From positions 1 to 9,457 of the forward strand of contig JAOZNB010000048.1 of assembly GCA_029933995.1 (NCBI GenBank): a DNA stretch of 9,457 bases. Reading direction: 5' to 3'. Position 1 is the first letter of the stretch; every line of letters begins with the position of its first letter. Both the position numbers and the translations under genes were made by a program. Shown here piece by piece: positions 1-7,003 of this stretch. The notes beneath the pieces were generated by a model. It saw only the letters and a program-made list of their open reading frames with translations, was not told the origin of the DNA and did no database searches. Source of the stretch: Candidatus Moraniibacteriota bacterium (lineage in GTDB: Bacteria > Patescibacteriota > Minisyncoccia > Moranbacterales > GCA-2747515).

Positions 1-178
1 CTATTATGGACTATGCAGTACCCACCTCGGTAACATTTACTTATGGGGTATAGCGCTATACAAGTTTTTCACAAAAATATAAACACTAAGTGAAGACCAC
101 CAACGATGCTTGTGGTTTCTATCCTGCAGGTTACACCTGCATTAAAATGAAAGTCTAGTAACTTATTTATTTTTTTAT
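1..178 (+). ncRNA. Possible structured RNA of unknown class, possibly cut by window edge
   Basis: Bases 1-140 are about 40% G+C, whereas the next 100 bases are about 16%; such islands in AT-rich genomes often mark structured RNA. Read on the plus strand, I see a closing helix (7-12 with 152-157), a 5-bp stem (19-23 with 46-50), a 12-bp palindrome tatagcgctata (49-60), a stem of up to 7 bp (94-100 with 112-118) and a 6-bp hairpin tgcagg/cctgca with a 5-nt loop (125-141). The closing helix is followed by a T-rich tail (161-178), as at the end of a terminated transcript. I do not recognise the class. It lacks the tRNA/tmRNA T-arm, the SRP RNA core and the conserved RNase P blocks, and I could not align it to 6S RNA. 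The strand is inferred from the T-rich tail, and the 5' end may lie outside the window. Confidence 0.3.
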
Positions 179-191
179 ATTAGTTTGGTAT

Positions 192-269
192 CTAATATTT
201 TATTATTTCTTTTTTTAAATCCTTTCCTGCAATTTTTTTTACAATCTTTAGATATTTTTTAAGTATCAT
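192..269 (-). CDS. Doubtful 25-residue lysine/isoleucine-rich ORF, possible gene remnant
   Basis: A short ATG-to-TAG frame encodes a basic peptide beginning MILKKYLKIVKKIAG and ending in KY. The same frame is open upstream without a start back to a TAA at 321-323. A one-base shift in the T-run at 311-315 would join it to another open stretch reading KIPDNVIF. This could be the 3' end of a decayed gene. It could also be chance, because AAA and ATA codons are frequent in such DNA. No Shine-Dalgarno sequence or recognised domain is visible. Confidence 0.15.
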   Translation of the reverse strand: MILKKYLKIVKKIAGKDLKKEIIKY

Positions 270-453
270 TCCAGAAATGTTTATTTCTTCAAGAACGAAG
301 TGATTGATATAAAAATAACATTATCCGGAATCTTATACTTACATACTTTAGAAACTTTTTAATATTATAGAAAAATTATATACTTGCTACGCTTTAAACG
401 CACTCATTTTTCTACGCTAGTGGTTTTTTATTATCAACACCTTAACTATTATT
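270..453. other. AT-rich intergenic stretch downstream of the Cys-rich protein gene
   Basis: This stretch follows the stop codon of the 454-2340 gene. I see no clear intrinsic terminator there, that is, no GC hairpin followed by a T run on the minus strand. It holds a 7-bp direct repeat ctacgct (387-393 and 412-418). It also holds a minus-strand TATAAT (380 down to 375) without a good -35 box, which could be a weak promoter reading toward the left edge. Nothing else can be supported. Confidence 0.4.
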
Positions 454-2340
454 TTATGGTCGCGTTTCAATAATACGTCCCCTAGAACAATCTGCATTTG
501 AATTGCACGTGCTCGTACATGCATCTGGAGAATCTCCAGCTTGCGGAGTTGCTTGACATGTTCCTTGAGTATTACACTCACGTGCTGTACACATTGTATT
601 CACTGGTAAATTATCATATGGAACTTTTATATTTTCATCATCTTTACGCCAACATTTTGCATCAAATAAATTGCTACCATTATTTACTTTTAGCTCTCCT
701 TCCTCACCTGTACAAATAAAATTCTTTTGTTCTTCTCCAATATCAATTAATTGTCCATCAATTTCACAACAAACATTTGGACAGTGCACACTAATAACTG
801 CATTATTTGCTTTACCATCTGAATCAAAATATACATACCTTTGTAGATTTATTGGTAATCCAGAGAGACAAGATTCTGTTTCACAATCTATATCTCGTGG
901 AGAAGCTGGTTTAGTTACGTCATATGTACATATCCAATTCCAATCACCATTAGCAATCATATAAGGTGATGTGGTATCAGTACAATTTGTACCACATAAT
1001 GTATACGGACTGCCATTTACTGGTTTATCATCACTATTATTTTCTTCCCAATCACCACAGGTTGGCTCATATGTCAACGTACAATCAGATTCACAATGAG
1101 CATTTTCTGGAACGTTATCCTCAATATCACACTCTTCCTGTGGAAAATCTCTTTTACCATCACCACAAAAAGGTCCTACTTCTGTTACATTTGTACATGA
1201 ATTACTACAATACTCACAATTTTCACCATATTCAGCTATACATGGTAAACCGTTTCTCACTTTCTCTCCTGTCGTTCCATTATCACAGTCTTCTGTCCCG
1301 TTTTTTTCACCATCACCACAATATGGACCATGAACTGATTTCCACGTACACTCATCTGCATCTCCTGGTGCAACACAATATGTACAACTTTCTCCATAAT
1401 CTGGTAATGCACATGATTTTGGCGTACTGCCCGCGCTTGTATCACAAACCTTATCGCCAAGTACACCATCGCCACAATAGTCACACCTTGCAGGGACACC
1501 AACACTTGCAGCCCATGCTACTGTTTGTGCTGGCAATACTAATCTATTAGCACAATAATTCACACTATTATTACTTGGTGTACGTACCGTCGGACAAAAC
1601 ATCCAATTTGGCTTTATGTCATCCACACTACCTGGCCGTTCCCAATGCTCTGATATCCACTCCGATGAACCATTTGGTGTTGGCTTTGAAAAACGTGCCC
1701 ATGTCCACATACGTGTCGTTACTGCTGGGAAGTGTGCTGTAATTGTGGCATTGCCATCACCTATCGCAACACATTGCATTCCTGTGCAACGTACCACATT
1801 ATTATTACTTGATGTCATATAAACTTTACCTGCACTAGATCCACTACCATTCCACATCAACGGCTTTACAGCTGACCATGCAATTCTACCCCATCGTCCA
1901 CCACCACCAGTATCATAAAATCTCTGCCAATATGTATTTGTCTCTATCTCACTTGTACGATCTTGATTAATTGAATTAACCCACTTTCCATACGGTGTAT
2001 CCCATGCACCATTGCCAGCAGTAAATGTAAAGCTGGGATCATATTCAAAGTTTATATTTTCATCAACACACATAGTTGTACTACCAGAAACAATATCTAC
2101 ACTATGACCAATTGTTACAGAACCATTCAAAGAAAATTTTCTTTGAATCACAGCACCATCATTACCCCTAATATAAATTGTATGTACATTAATGTTATTA
2201 TCTGTTGCGAGAACACTTTGTTCATCATGTGCCCGTACTGATGGTACAATTACAATAATAACAAATATTATACAGATGACCACAAATATTATGCCCCTTA
2301 TAGTACCATTGATCTGATTGAATTGTTTAAAGTTATTCAT
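454..2340 (-). CDS. Exported cysteine-rich surface protein with DUF4215-like CGDG repeats
   Basis: The 628-residue product begins with a basic stretch and a hydrophobic segment (about residues 16-35) ending VPSVRA-HDE. This is either a cleavable signal peptide or an uncleaved membrane anchor. Residues 45-270 look like a beta-rich ectodomain with many Trp and few Cys. From residue 286 on the protein is very Cys-rich, with 40 Cys in total. Three repeats start with CGDG at 289, 341 and 392, spaced about 52 residues, with internal CD and YGE-C-x-YC motifs; CGDW at 428 starts a degenerate fourth. This resembles the DUF4215/Myxococcus disulfide-repeat families, in which the cysteines are thought to form disulfides outside the cell. 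A further Cys cluster (584-618) ends the protein, and no C-terminal membrane segment follows. The gene starts 11 nt after the 2352-3797 gene, so the two are almost certainly co-transcribed. No Shine-Dalgarno is present. Function is not known; adhesion or a structural envelope role is inference. Confidence 0.85.
   Translation of the reverse strand: MNNFKQFNQINGTIRGIIFVVICIIFVIIVIVPSVRAHDEQSVLATDNNINVHTIYIRGNDGAVIQRKFSLNGSVTIGHSVDIVSGSTTMCVDENINFEYDPSFTFTAGNGAWDTPYGKWVNSINQDRTSEIETNTYWQRFYDTGGGGRWGRIAWSAVKPLMWNGSGSSAGKVYMTSSNNNVVRCTGMQCVAIGDGNATITAHFPAVTTRMWTWARFSKPTPNGSSEWISEHWERPGSVDDIKPNWMFCPTVRTPSNNSVNYCANRLVLPAQTVAWAASVGVPARCDYCGDGVLGDKVCDTSAGSTPKSCALPDYGESCTYCVAPGDADECTWKSVHGPYCGDGEKNGTEDCDNGTTGEKVRNGLPCIAEYGENCEYCSNSCTNVTEVGPFCGDGKRDFPQEECDIEDNVPENAHCESDCTLTYEPTCGDWEENNSDDKPVNGSPYTLCGTNCTDTTSPYMIANGDWNWICTYDVTKPASPRDIDCETESCLSGLPINLQRYVYFDSDGKANNAVISVHCPNVCCEIDGQLIDIGEEQKNFICTGEEGELKVNNGSNLFDAKCWRKDDENIKVPYDNLPVNTMCTARECNTQGTCQATPQAGDSPDACTSTCNSNADCSRGRIIETRP
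2125..2148. repeat. 24-bp perfect palindrome inside a coding region
   Basis: The left half ATTCAAAGAAAA is followed directly by its exact reverse complement, with no spacer; bases 2124 and 2149 (both C) break the symmetry. It lies near the 5' end of the Cys-rich protein gene and encodes the stretch IQRKFSLN. It could form a cruciform or RNA hairpin, or bind a dimeric protein, but selection for the amino acids or chance in A/T-rich DNA is also possible. Confidence 0.9.
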
Positions 2341-2351
2341 ATAATTATAAT

Positions 2352-3797
2352 TTATTTTTGTTTATAAAATTTTATGCCAAGAAAAATTAATACTCCCACA
2401 AAAAGCAGAGTCGATAAACTAAATAATATATATTTCATATTATCTAATGTTGTATCTTTATTAAATTGAACATTTTTACCACATGCATTAAAATCCTCAC
2501 AATTATAATTCGTTTCATATTCATCCACTAGTTGTCCGTCACTATCATATACTTGTGCATGCAACACTAAATGATTATAACTTTTTTGTGCTATAAATTG
2601 AATCTTATCAGCAACCATAGTAGGTGAAATTATTCCCTCATAATCAATACGAGATACTTCTGCACCATTCTCATCTTTCAATGTAACAACAACCTTTCCT
2701 TGTGTATTTATACCGGATGTATTATGAAAACATGTAAATAATGTCACATCATCGCCTTTACTTAATGGAAATTTTGTAATCGCTGGATAATTAAGACGCG
2801 CTCTTTCTTGATTGCTCGTAAGACGAATATTCATAATTGACTTTTGATCATCTGAAGTTGCTGTAATTTTTAGATAATACACAGACTCATTCATCTGTGG
2901 AATTTCGTATTTCAAACTCACACTACCTTTTGACGAAATATCAACTTGATCTTTTTTTGTATCTAAAAGATCTTTTTCATTTGAACCATCCCAATAATAT
3001 AGTTCATACACTACATCAACTTTTTTCTTCTCATCAAATGTATTTAATAGAGGTTGTTTAATAACAATTTTATCACCCTTTTTAAAGAGAGGCCAATTAC
3101 CAATATGATAATATTTTTTTCCATTCACTTCTGTTTGTGATCGATTAAATGAAATGAAAGAATTTTGTTTTGTTATAACATTAAATGATGCATTTCCAGC
3201 AATTATTTCATTGGAGAACGGCAACCCTCCTAAGTTAAATTTTTTTCCTACAGAAAAAAAATAATCAAAAATATATTCAGACGTTAATGCAGTTTCTGGA
3301 ATTATCCAATCAAATGATGTTGACAAAGTACCATTTGCAGCAATAACAATGTCCTTTGCAGCAATAAATTCATCAATAATAAAATTACCCTCCTCTTGAT
3401 AATTTCCGTTTTTTTGTGAAACCCGTACAAACACATTACCATTAACAACAGGCTGATTATCTTTATTTGTAATTTTACCTAAAAAATGTGCCACTTCACC
3501 TGGTTCATAATAATCTTTTTGTGTATCAATTGATACTTGAACACTTTGAAATGTATAATAATCAAAACAATCCACGCCATTATCCACAATATTATCAATA
3601 CCCCAATCATTACTAGACATAATTTCGTCAATCTCTTCCCGTGACAACCTATCTGTTTCCACAAAATTAGCTTCATCCTCCTGTACTTTTTCATCTGAAT
3701 TAACTTGTACCACTTCATCAATCTCTCCCAACTCCTGCCCAAAAACAAAAACTGGCACCAAAAGAAGTACGAGAAACGAAATAATATATCTTTTCAT
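2352..3797 (-). CDS. Membrane-anchored surface protein with beta-sandwich-like ectodomain
   Basis: The 481-residue product has a typical signal peptide (MKRYIISFLVLLLVPVFVFG, probable cut before Q21), then an acidic linker (22-70). Three extracellular segments of beta-rich character follow, at about 85-208, 215-327 and 335-430. A single hydrophobic helix (about 456-475) and a short basic tail (KFYKQK) come last. This is a type I topology, with the bulk outside and the C-terminus in the cytoplasm. The first segment contains YYEPGEVAHFLGKI followed by PVVNGNVFVRV, a pattern reminiscent of the MG2/Ig-like domains of alpha-2-macroglobulin-type proteins; I cannot prove the fold. Cys residues are few (77, 356, 433, 439), in contrast to its neighbour. 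The gene has its own extended -10 promoter and is followed after 11 nt by the Cys-rich protein gene, which suggests the products act together at the cell surface, perhaps as anchor and partner. No named family is recognised. Confidence 0.85.
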   Translation of the reverse strand: MKRYIISFLVLLLVPVFVFGQELGEIDEVVQVNSDEKVQEDEANFVETDRLSREEIDEIMSSNDWGIDNIVDNGVDCFDYYTFQSVQVSIDTQKDYYEPGEVAHFLGKITNKDNQPVVNGNVFVRVSQKNGNYQEEGNFIIDEFIAAKDIVIAANGTLSTSFDWIIPETALTSEYIFDYFFSVGKKFNLGGLPFSNEIIAGNASFNVITKQNSFISFNRSQTEVNGKKYYHIGNWPLFKKGDKIVIKQPLLNTFDEKKKVDVVYELYYWDGSNEKDLLDTKKDQVDISSKGSVSLKYEIPQMNESVYYLKITATSDDQKSIMNIRLTSNQERARLNYPAITKFPLSKGDDVTLFTCFHNTSGINTQGKVVVTLKDENGAEVSRIDYEGIISPTMVADKIQFIAQKSYNHLVLHAQVYDSDGQLVDEYETNYNCEDFNACGKNVQFNKDTTLDNMKYILFSLSTLLFVGVLIFLGIKFYKQK

Positions 3798-3829
3798 AAT
3801 TTAATTATTTATTTTTATTTACTTTTTTT

Positions 3830-3858
3830 ATTATAACACACTCCAAAAAAAACTGCAC
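3830..3858 (-). promoter_or_regulatory. Extended -10 promoter for the two surface-protein genes
   Basis: On the minus strand, TGTTATAAT (3838 down to 3830) is a perfect -10 hexamer with the upstream TG of extended -10 promoters. The -35 position 17 nt upstream (GTGCAG, 3858-3853) is poor, which is normal for this promoter class. The expected start of transcription is near 3823, about 26 nt before the ATG of the 2352-3797 gene. A run of eight T (3852-3845) fills part of the spacer. Confidence 0.6.
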
Positions 3859-3860
3859 GA

Positions 3861-4718
3861 TTAATTATTTAATATAATGTTGCAACTATCATTATTACAA
3901 TTATAAATAATTGTACCATCCGTATCTGTACGAAATATATTTATATCCATAGATTCTAATCTATTTAAAACATCAAAATGTGGGTGTCCATATCTATTAT
4001 CTTTTCCTGCAGAAGTTATTACGTCTCGTGGTTTGGTTTTATTTAAAAATATTTCACTTGTAGATGATTTTGAGCCATGATGACTTGCCTTTACAACTGT
4101 TATCTCATCATCTATTGGCAAAACATCCTCAATTTCTGATGATAAATCACCCCCTAGATAAAATATTTCATCACCCACATACAAAATTGTGGCAATACTA
4201 GCATCATTTATATCATCAATATCACTCACATCACTATCAAATGGATAAATTACACTTAACCTTGTGTTTACATCAATCATTGCTTCAAGTCCTCTATATG
4301 CAATTATGTCCATAATATCAGCTTCATTTTTTACTTGGTGCATAAGTGCTCTATGTATAGAAGTATCCTTGCCTGCATTAGTGTGCCAAAATTGATCTAC
4401 TGAATAATTTTCAAACACACCAATAAGTCCATCTATATGATCACCATCCGAATGCGTTGCAATAACAATTTCAATATTTCTATCCCAAAATGGTAATTGT
4501 TTTCCTAATTGTTCTAATAAAACTGTACTATCAGGCCCTCCATCAATTAAAATCTGTTGCGAACCTTTTGAAATCAACGTGGCATCACCTTGTCCAATAT
4601 CCAAAAATGATATTTTTACATCATTAAAATGCATAATATGATAAATGATTACACCACTTACAATCACTACACACATTCCAATAGCTATACTTCCATATAT
4701 TATTTTTCTTGATTTCAT
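3861..4718 (-). CDS. ComEC-type metallo-beta-lactamase-fold protein (split ComEC, MBL half)
   Basis: The 285-residue product has an N-terminal membrane helix (about 6-28) and then a metallo-beta-lactamase fold of the ComEC C-terminal type. Landmarks are FLDIGQGDA (38-46), LIDGG (57-61), the metal-binding motif HSDGDH (89-94), GGD (189-191), the SHHGSK block (212-217) and NRYGHPH (241-247). In full-length ComEC this domain is thought to degrade or process the non-transported DNA strand during uptake. Here it is a separate protein held outside the membrane by its own anchor. Its ATG lies within the TGA-containing end of the channel gene (4-nt overlap), so translation is likely coupled. All metal ligands I can place are present, so it should be active. 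It could also be named as a stand-alone MBL hydrolase, but the overlap with the channel gene makes a ComEC partner much more likely. Confidence 0.9.
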   Translation of the reverse strand: MKSRKIIYGSIAIGMCVVIVSGVIIYHIMHFNDVKISFLDIGQGDATLISKGSQQILIDGGPDSTVLLEQLGKQLPFWDRNIEIVIATHSDGDHIDGLIGVFENYSVDQFWHTNAGKDTSIHRALMHQVKNEADIMDIIAYRGLEAMIDVNTRLSVIYPFDSDVSDIDDINDASIATILYVGDEIFYLGGDLSSEIEDVLPIDDEITVVKASHHGSKSSTSEIFLNKTKPRDVITSAGKDNRYGHPHFDVLNRLESMDINIFRTDTDGTIIYNCNNDSCNIILNN

Positions 4719-6157
4719 AAAATTTGTTTCTTATTAAAAAAATATGCAATACTTCCAATAACTACATAATACAAAACACCCCACCAAACATATACATTTT
4801 CAACATATATGCTACCCCACGAAATTTTAGCCAATGATTCAATCACAAATATTTCATATGACAAAAGAAAAAATGATGCCCACCCAAACAATAAAGCTAT
4901 CGGATAAAATATAAAACTTACCACAAGCATTAAAAAAACAAGAAGCATTGTTATTGGAATAATAGGCAAAACTAATACATTTGCTAATAGTGATACTAGC
5001 GATATCGTATGAAAATGATACACAATAATTGGTAATACAAAAATCTGTGCACTAATAGTAAGTACTAATATATCCACAACACCAAATGCTGCATTTTTTG
5101 ATACAAAATACCTTTCCAAAACAGGATACACTGCAATTATACCAAGTGTTGCCAAAAATGATAATTGAAACCCAACATCATATCGCAATAATAATGGATT
5201 TATTGCAATCATAACAGCTCCAGTAAAAAATATTGCACCATAAGCATGAGAAACACGTCCATATGATGCTGCAACTAAAACCAAAATACCCATTATAGCA
5301 GCCCGTACACCTGATGATGGAAATCCAATTAATGCAACGAAGAATAAGACACTTCCAATAGCAAATATTACAGCGTATCGTCGATTCACTCCCACAAATA
5401 TCACAAATCCCATCACAACAGCAACAATCACTGAAACATTATATCCTGAAACTGCAACAATATGTGTCATACCTGTTTTTGCAAATATATTTTGCATCTC
5501 GTCAGATAATCTATCATCACCACCAAAAAGAAGTCCATTTGCTAGTGCTGATTGTGGTGCGGGTATAATATTATTTACGATATTCTCCATTTGCATCCGA
5601 AATAATGCAAGTTTACTTAATATACTTTCTTCAAATCCTACAATATTATATTCAAAATTACTACACGTATAGTCCACACCATTCATAAAAAGATATTTTT
5701 GATAATCAAAATCATTATATTTTTCTGGCAAAGAGGTTTCACACTGCAATTGCACAACACTTCCCCACACAAGTTCTGTATATTTTTCATCCTTTATCAA
5801 AACTGTTACACCATCATAATATTCCAAAACCACTTGAGAATTCCATCCTTTTTGTACTACCTCATCTACAACTTTAGCCTCACCCTCAACAATTTTACCA
5901 ACATTATTTTCAACATATTCAATTCGTTGTAAAAAATAATTCATGATTAATGCACCAATACTAATCATTAATATAAAAAATACAAAACACCAAACTTCTT
6001 GTCTATCATAAAAAACAACTATAATACCTATAGACAAAATACCAATGACAAAAAGAAATGCGCTAACAGACACACTATAAAAAGACAGTATACCCACACC
6101 ACAAATAAACCCTACAGAACCCCACAAAACAAATCGGGAAATATGTGACAAAGACAT
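4715..6157 (-). CDS. comEC: ComEC/Rec2 family DNA-uptake channel protein (membrane half)
   Basis: The 480-residue polytopic membrane protein corresponds to the N-terminal and Competence domains of ComEC, the inner-membrane channel for single-stranded DNA in natural transformation. Order of parts: three hydrophobic helices (about 8-77); a soluble OB-like/DUF4131 region (85-175) with two Cys (139, 165) that may pair as the known ComEC disulfide; then the Competence domain with NGLLFGGD (207-214), GMTHIVAVSGYNVSVI (229-244), SSGVRAAIM (281-289) and DVGFQLSFLATLGI (327-340), and about eight more helices to the end. The usual fused C-terminal metallo-beta-lactamase domain is missing here and is encoded by the next gene, which overlaps by 4 nt. 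A full ComEC is commonly 700-800 residues; the two products together give 765. No com pilus genes are in the window. The start has no Shine-Dalgarno, but a sigma70-like promoter lies just upstream. Confidence 0.93.
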   Translation of the reverse strand: MSLSHISRFVLWGSVGFICGVGILSFYSVSVSAFLFVIGILSIGIIVVFYDRQEVWCFVFFILMISIGALIMNYFLQRIEYVENNVGKIVEGEAKVVDEVVQKGWNSQVVLEYYDGVTVLIKDEKYTELVWGSVVQLQCETSLPEKYNDFDYQKYLFMNGVDYTCSNFEYNIVGFEESILSKLALFRMQMENIVNNIIPAPQSALANGLLFGGDDRLSDEMQNIFAKTGMTHIVAVSGYNVSVIVAVVMGFVIFVGVNRRYAVIFAIGSVLFFVALIGFPSSGVRAAIMGILVLVAASYGRVSHAYGAIFFTGAVMIAINPLLLRYDVGFQLSFLATLGIIAVYPVLERYFVSKNAAFGVVDILVLTISAQIFVLPIIVYHFHTISLVSLLANVLVLPIIPITMLLVFLMLVVSFIFYPIALLFGWASFFLLSYEIFVIESLAKISWGSIYVENVYVWWGVLYYVVIGSIAYFFNKKQIL

Positions 6158-6172
6158 TACTGAATGAATTAA

Positions 6173-6196
6173 TATATTAGTAAATAAGTATATTAG
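6173..6196. repeat. Two direct copies of TATATTAG, 16 bp apart, at the comEC promoter
   Basis: The 8-mer TATATTAG occurs at 6173-6180 and 6189-6196, one and a half helical turns apart. The right copy overlaps the proposed -10 box of the comEC promoter, and the left copy begins at the expected transcription start and runs downstream. The position would suit an operator, but A/T-rich 8-mers recur by chance in this DNA. Confidence 0.45.
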
Positions 6197-6216
6197 AAAT
6201 TCATCATTAATGTCAA
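6187..6216 (-). promoter_or_regulatory. Sigma70-type promoter for the split comEC genes
   Basis: On the minus strand a consensus -35 TTGACA (6216-6211) is followed after 18 nt by TATACT (6192-6187), five of six matches to the -10 consensus. The predicted start near 6180 gives a leader of about 23 nt before the comEC ATG. The -35 begins two bases after the stop codon of the DUF167 gene, so comEC can be expressed independently of it. Confidence 0.6.
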
Positions 6217-6218
6217 AT

Positions 6219-6452
6219 TTATATCATCACAATATCATCAATCTCAATAATTTTATTTCGTGAAATAATACCTTGTATAATTCGTACTTCACTTTTTGCA
6301 ACTTCAAAATAATCAGCCAACAACTTTATAACCATTTTATTTGCCTTACCTTTTTCAGAAATAGCTGTTGTACGAATTGTATAAGTTTCATCATCACATT
6401 TTTCAACAATATTTTTATGTGCTCCAGAGGTTACTTTTACTTTTATCTTCAT
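6219..6452 (-). CDS. DUF167 / YggU family small protein
   Basis: The 77-residue product matches the DUF167 pattern: an opening beta strand KIKVKVTSGAHKN, then YTIRTTAISEKGKANKMVIKLLADYF (the GKAN signature at 35-38), then SEVRIIQGIISRNKIIEI near the C-terminus (the G-x-x-SR-x-K signature). The length is slightly short of the usual 80-100 residues, but the domain is complete. The family is widespread and has an alpha/beta fold; its biochemical role is not established. The gene follows nrdR after 89 nt, with a hairpin-forming repeat between them, and precedes the comEC promoter directly. The start is the canonical family start, and the leader has only TAGAAAA before the ATG, not a good ribosome binding site. 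Confidence 0.88.
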   Translation of the reverse strand: MKIKVKVTSGAHKNIVEKCDDETYTIRTTAISEKGKANKMVIKLLADYFEVAKSEVRIIQGIISRNKIIEIDDIVMI

Positions 6453-6480
6453 TTTTCTAAATAATAAATTATCTTAAAAC

Positions 6481-6524
6481 TGTCAGTTTAGAGATTTCTC
6501 CATTCTGCTCCAATCGAAATGACA
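6481..6524 (-). repeat. 44-bp hairpin-forming dispersed-repeat-like element, possible nrdR terminator
   Basis: On the minus strand the element starts TGTCATTTCGATTGG, contains GGAATGG-like and GAGAAATCTC motifs, and ends AAACTGACA. The ends pair (TGTCA/TGACA, then TTT/AAA and GATT/AATC with small bulges), and GTTTTAAG follows, so it could end nrdR transcription. The TGTCATTTCGA...GAGAAATCTC style resembles short intergenic repeats that I recall from Bacteroidetes and other bacterial genomes. Only one copy is in the window, so its repeat status is inference. G+C content is clearly above that of the flanks. Confidence 0.5.
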
Positions 6525-6541
6525 ACAACTTAGTTTTTTAA

Positions 6542-6997
6542 TTATTTTTTCATAATATCAGCAATAACCTTCTGAAAACTATCTACAGAACCCACTGCCT
6601 TATAGACACTAGCAAATCGTATAAATGCTACATCATCTACATCACGTAATTTATTCATAATAATTTTACCAATTGCACGACTCTTCATCTCACGTTTTTC
6701 TTTTGATTGAATTTCATATTCAATTTGTGCAATTAATTTTTCAATTTGTTCTTCTGTTACTGGTCGCTTTTGGAGTGCTCGCCTCAAACCATTCTCCACT
6801 TTATATCTATCATATTCTTCTTTTGTACCATCACGCTTAAGTACCGTAAGTCGTAAAATTTCCAATTCTTCATATGTAGTAAACCGTTCACCACACTTCA
6901 AACATTCTCGCCGCCTACGCACGCTACGACCATCTTTAATTGTTCGTGAATCCACAACTTTTGTTTGTTGTGGCTTTTTACAAAATGGACATTTCAT
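6542..6997 (-). CDS. nrdR: Transcriptional repressor NrdR
   Basis: The 151-residue product has the family's usual length and full architecture. An N-terminal zinc ribbon uses Cys3, Cys6, Cys32 and Cys35 (MKCPFC ... ECLKC), with an RRRR stretch at 27-30 for DNA contact. An ATP-cone domain follows (about 48-138), with VLKRDG (52-57), KRPV (77-80) and VAFIRFASVY (123-132). NrdR senses ATP/dATP through the cone and represses ribonucleotide reductase operons by binding NrdR boxes. No reductase gene and no clear NrdR box is in the window, so its targets lie elsewhere. The MKCPFC start is the conserved one. The upstream region is unusual, with a 13-bp perfect hairpin ending 12 nt before the ATG and no Shine-Dalgarno. 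Downstream is the 44-bp hairpin element. Confidence 0.97.
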   Translation of the reverse strand: MKCPFCKKPQQTKVVDSRTIKDGRSVRRRRECLKCGERFTTYEELEILRLTVLKRDGTKEEYDRYKVENGLRRALQKRPVTEEQIEKLIAQIEYEIQSKEKREMKSRAIGKIIMNKLRDVDDVAFIRFASVYKAVGSVDSFQKVIADIMKK

Positions 6998-7003
6998 ATA
7001 ATT

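Noticed and set aside
1..178. tRNA, tmRNA, SRP RNA or RNase P RNA in the G+C-rich left end
   Set aside because: I found no T-arm GGTTCGA-type motif, no tmRNA tag frame, no SRP tetraloop/core motif and no conserved RNase P blocks on either strand.
966..1550. A long open frame (194 codons) on the plus strand
   Set aside because: It is antisense to the Cys-rich gene and its translation is dominated by His, Tyr and Leu with no domain. It is the shadow of a gene whose signal sequence and repeats are clear.
3845..3852. Run of eight T (minus strand) after the MBL gene as an intrinsic terminator
   Set aside because: No stable G+C-containing hairpin precedes it. The run lies in the spacer of the extended -10 promoter, which is the better explanation.
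4715..4718. UGA read as glycine (Gracilibacteria/Absconditabacteria code)
   Set aside because: No gene has an internal in-frame TGA, Gly is encoded by GGN throughout, and the TGA here ends comEC at the expected place with a normal 4-nt overlap.
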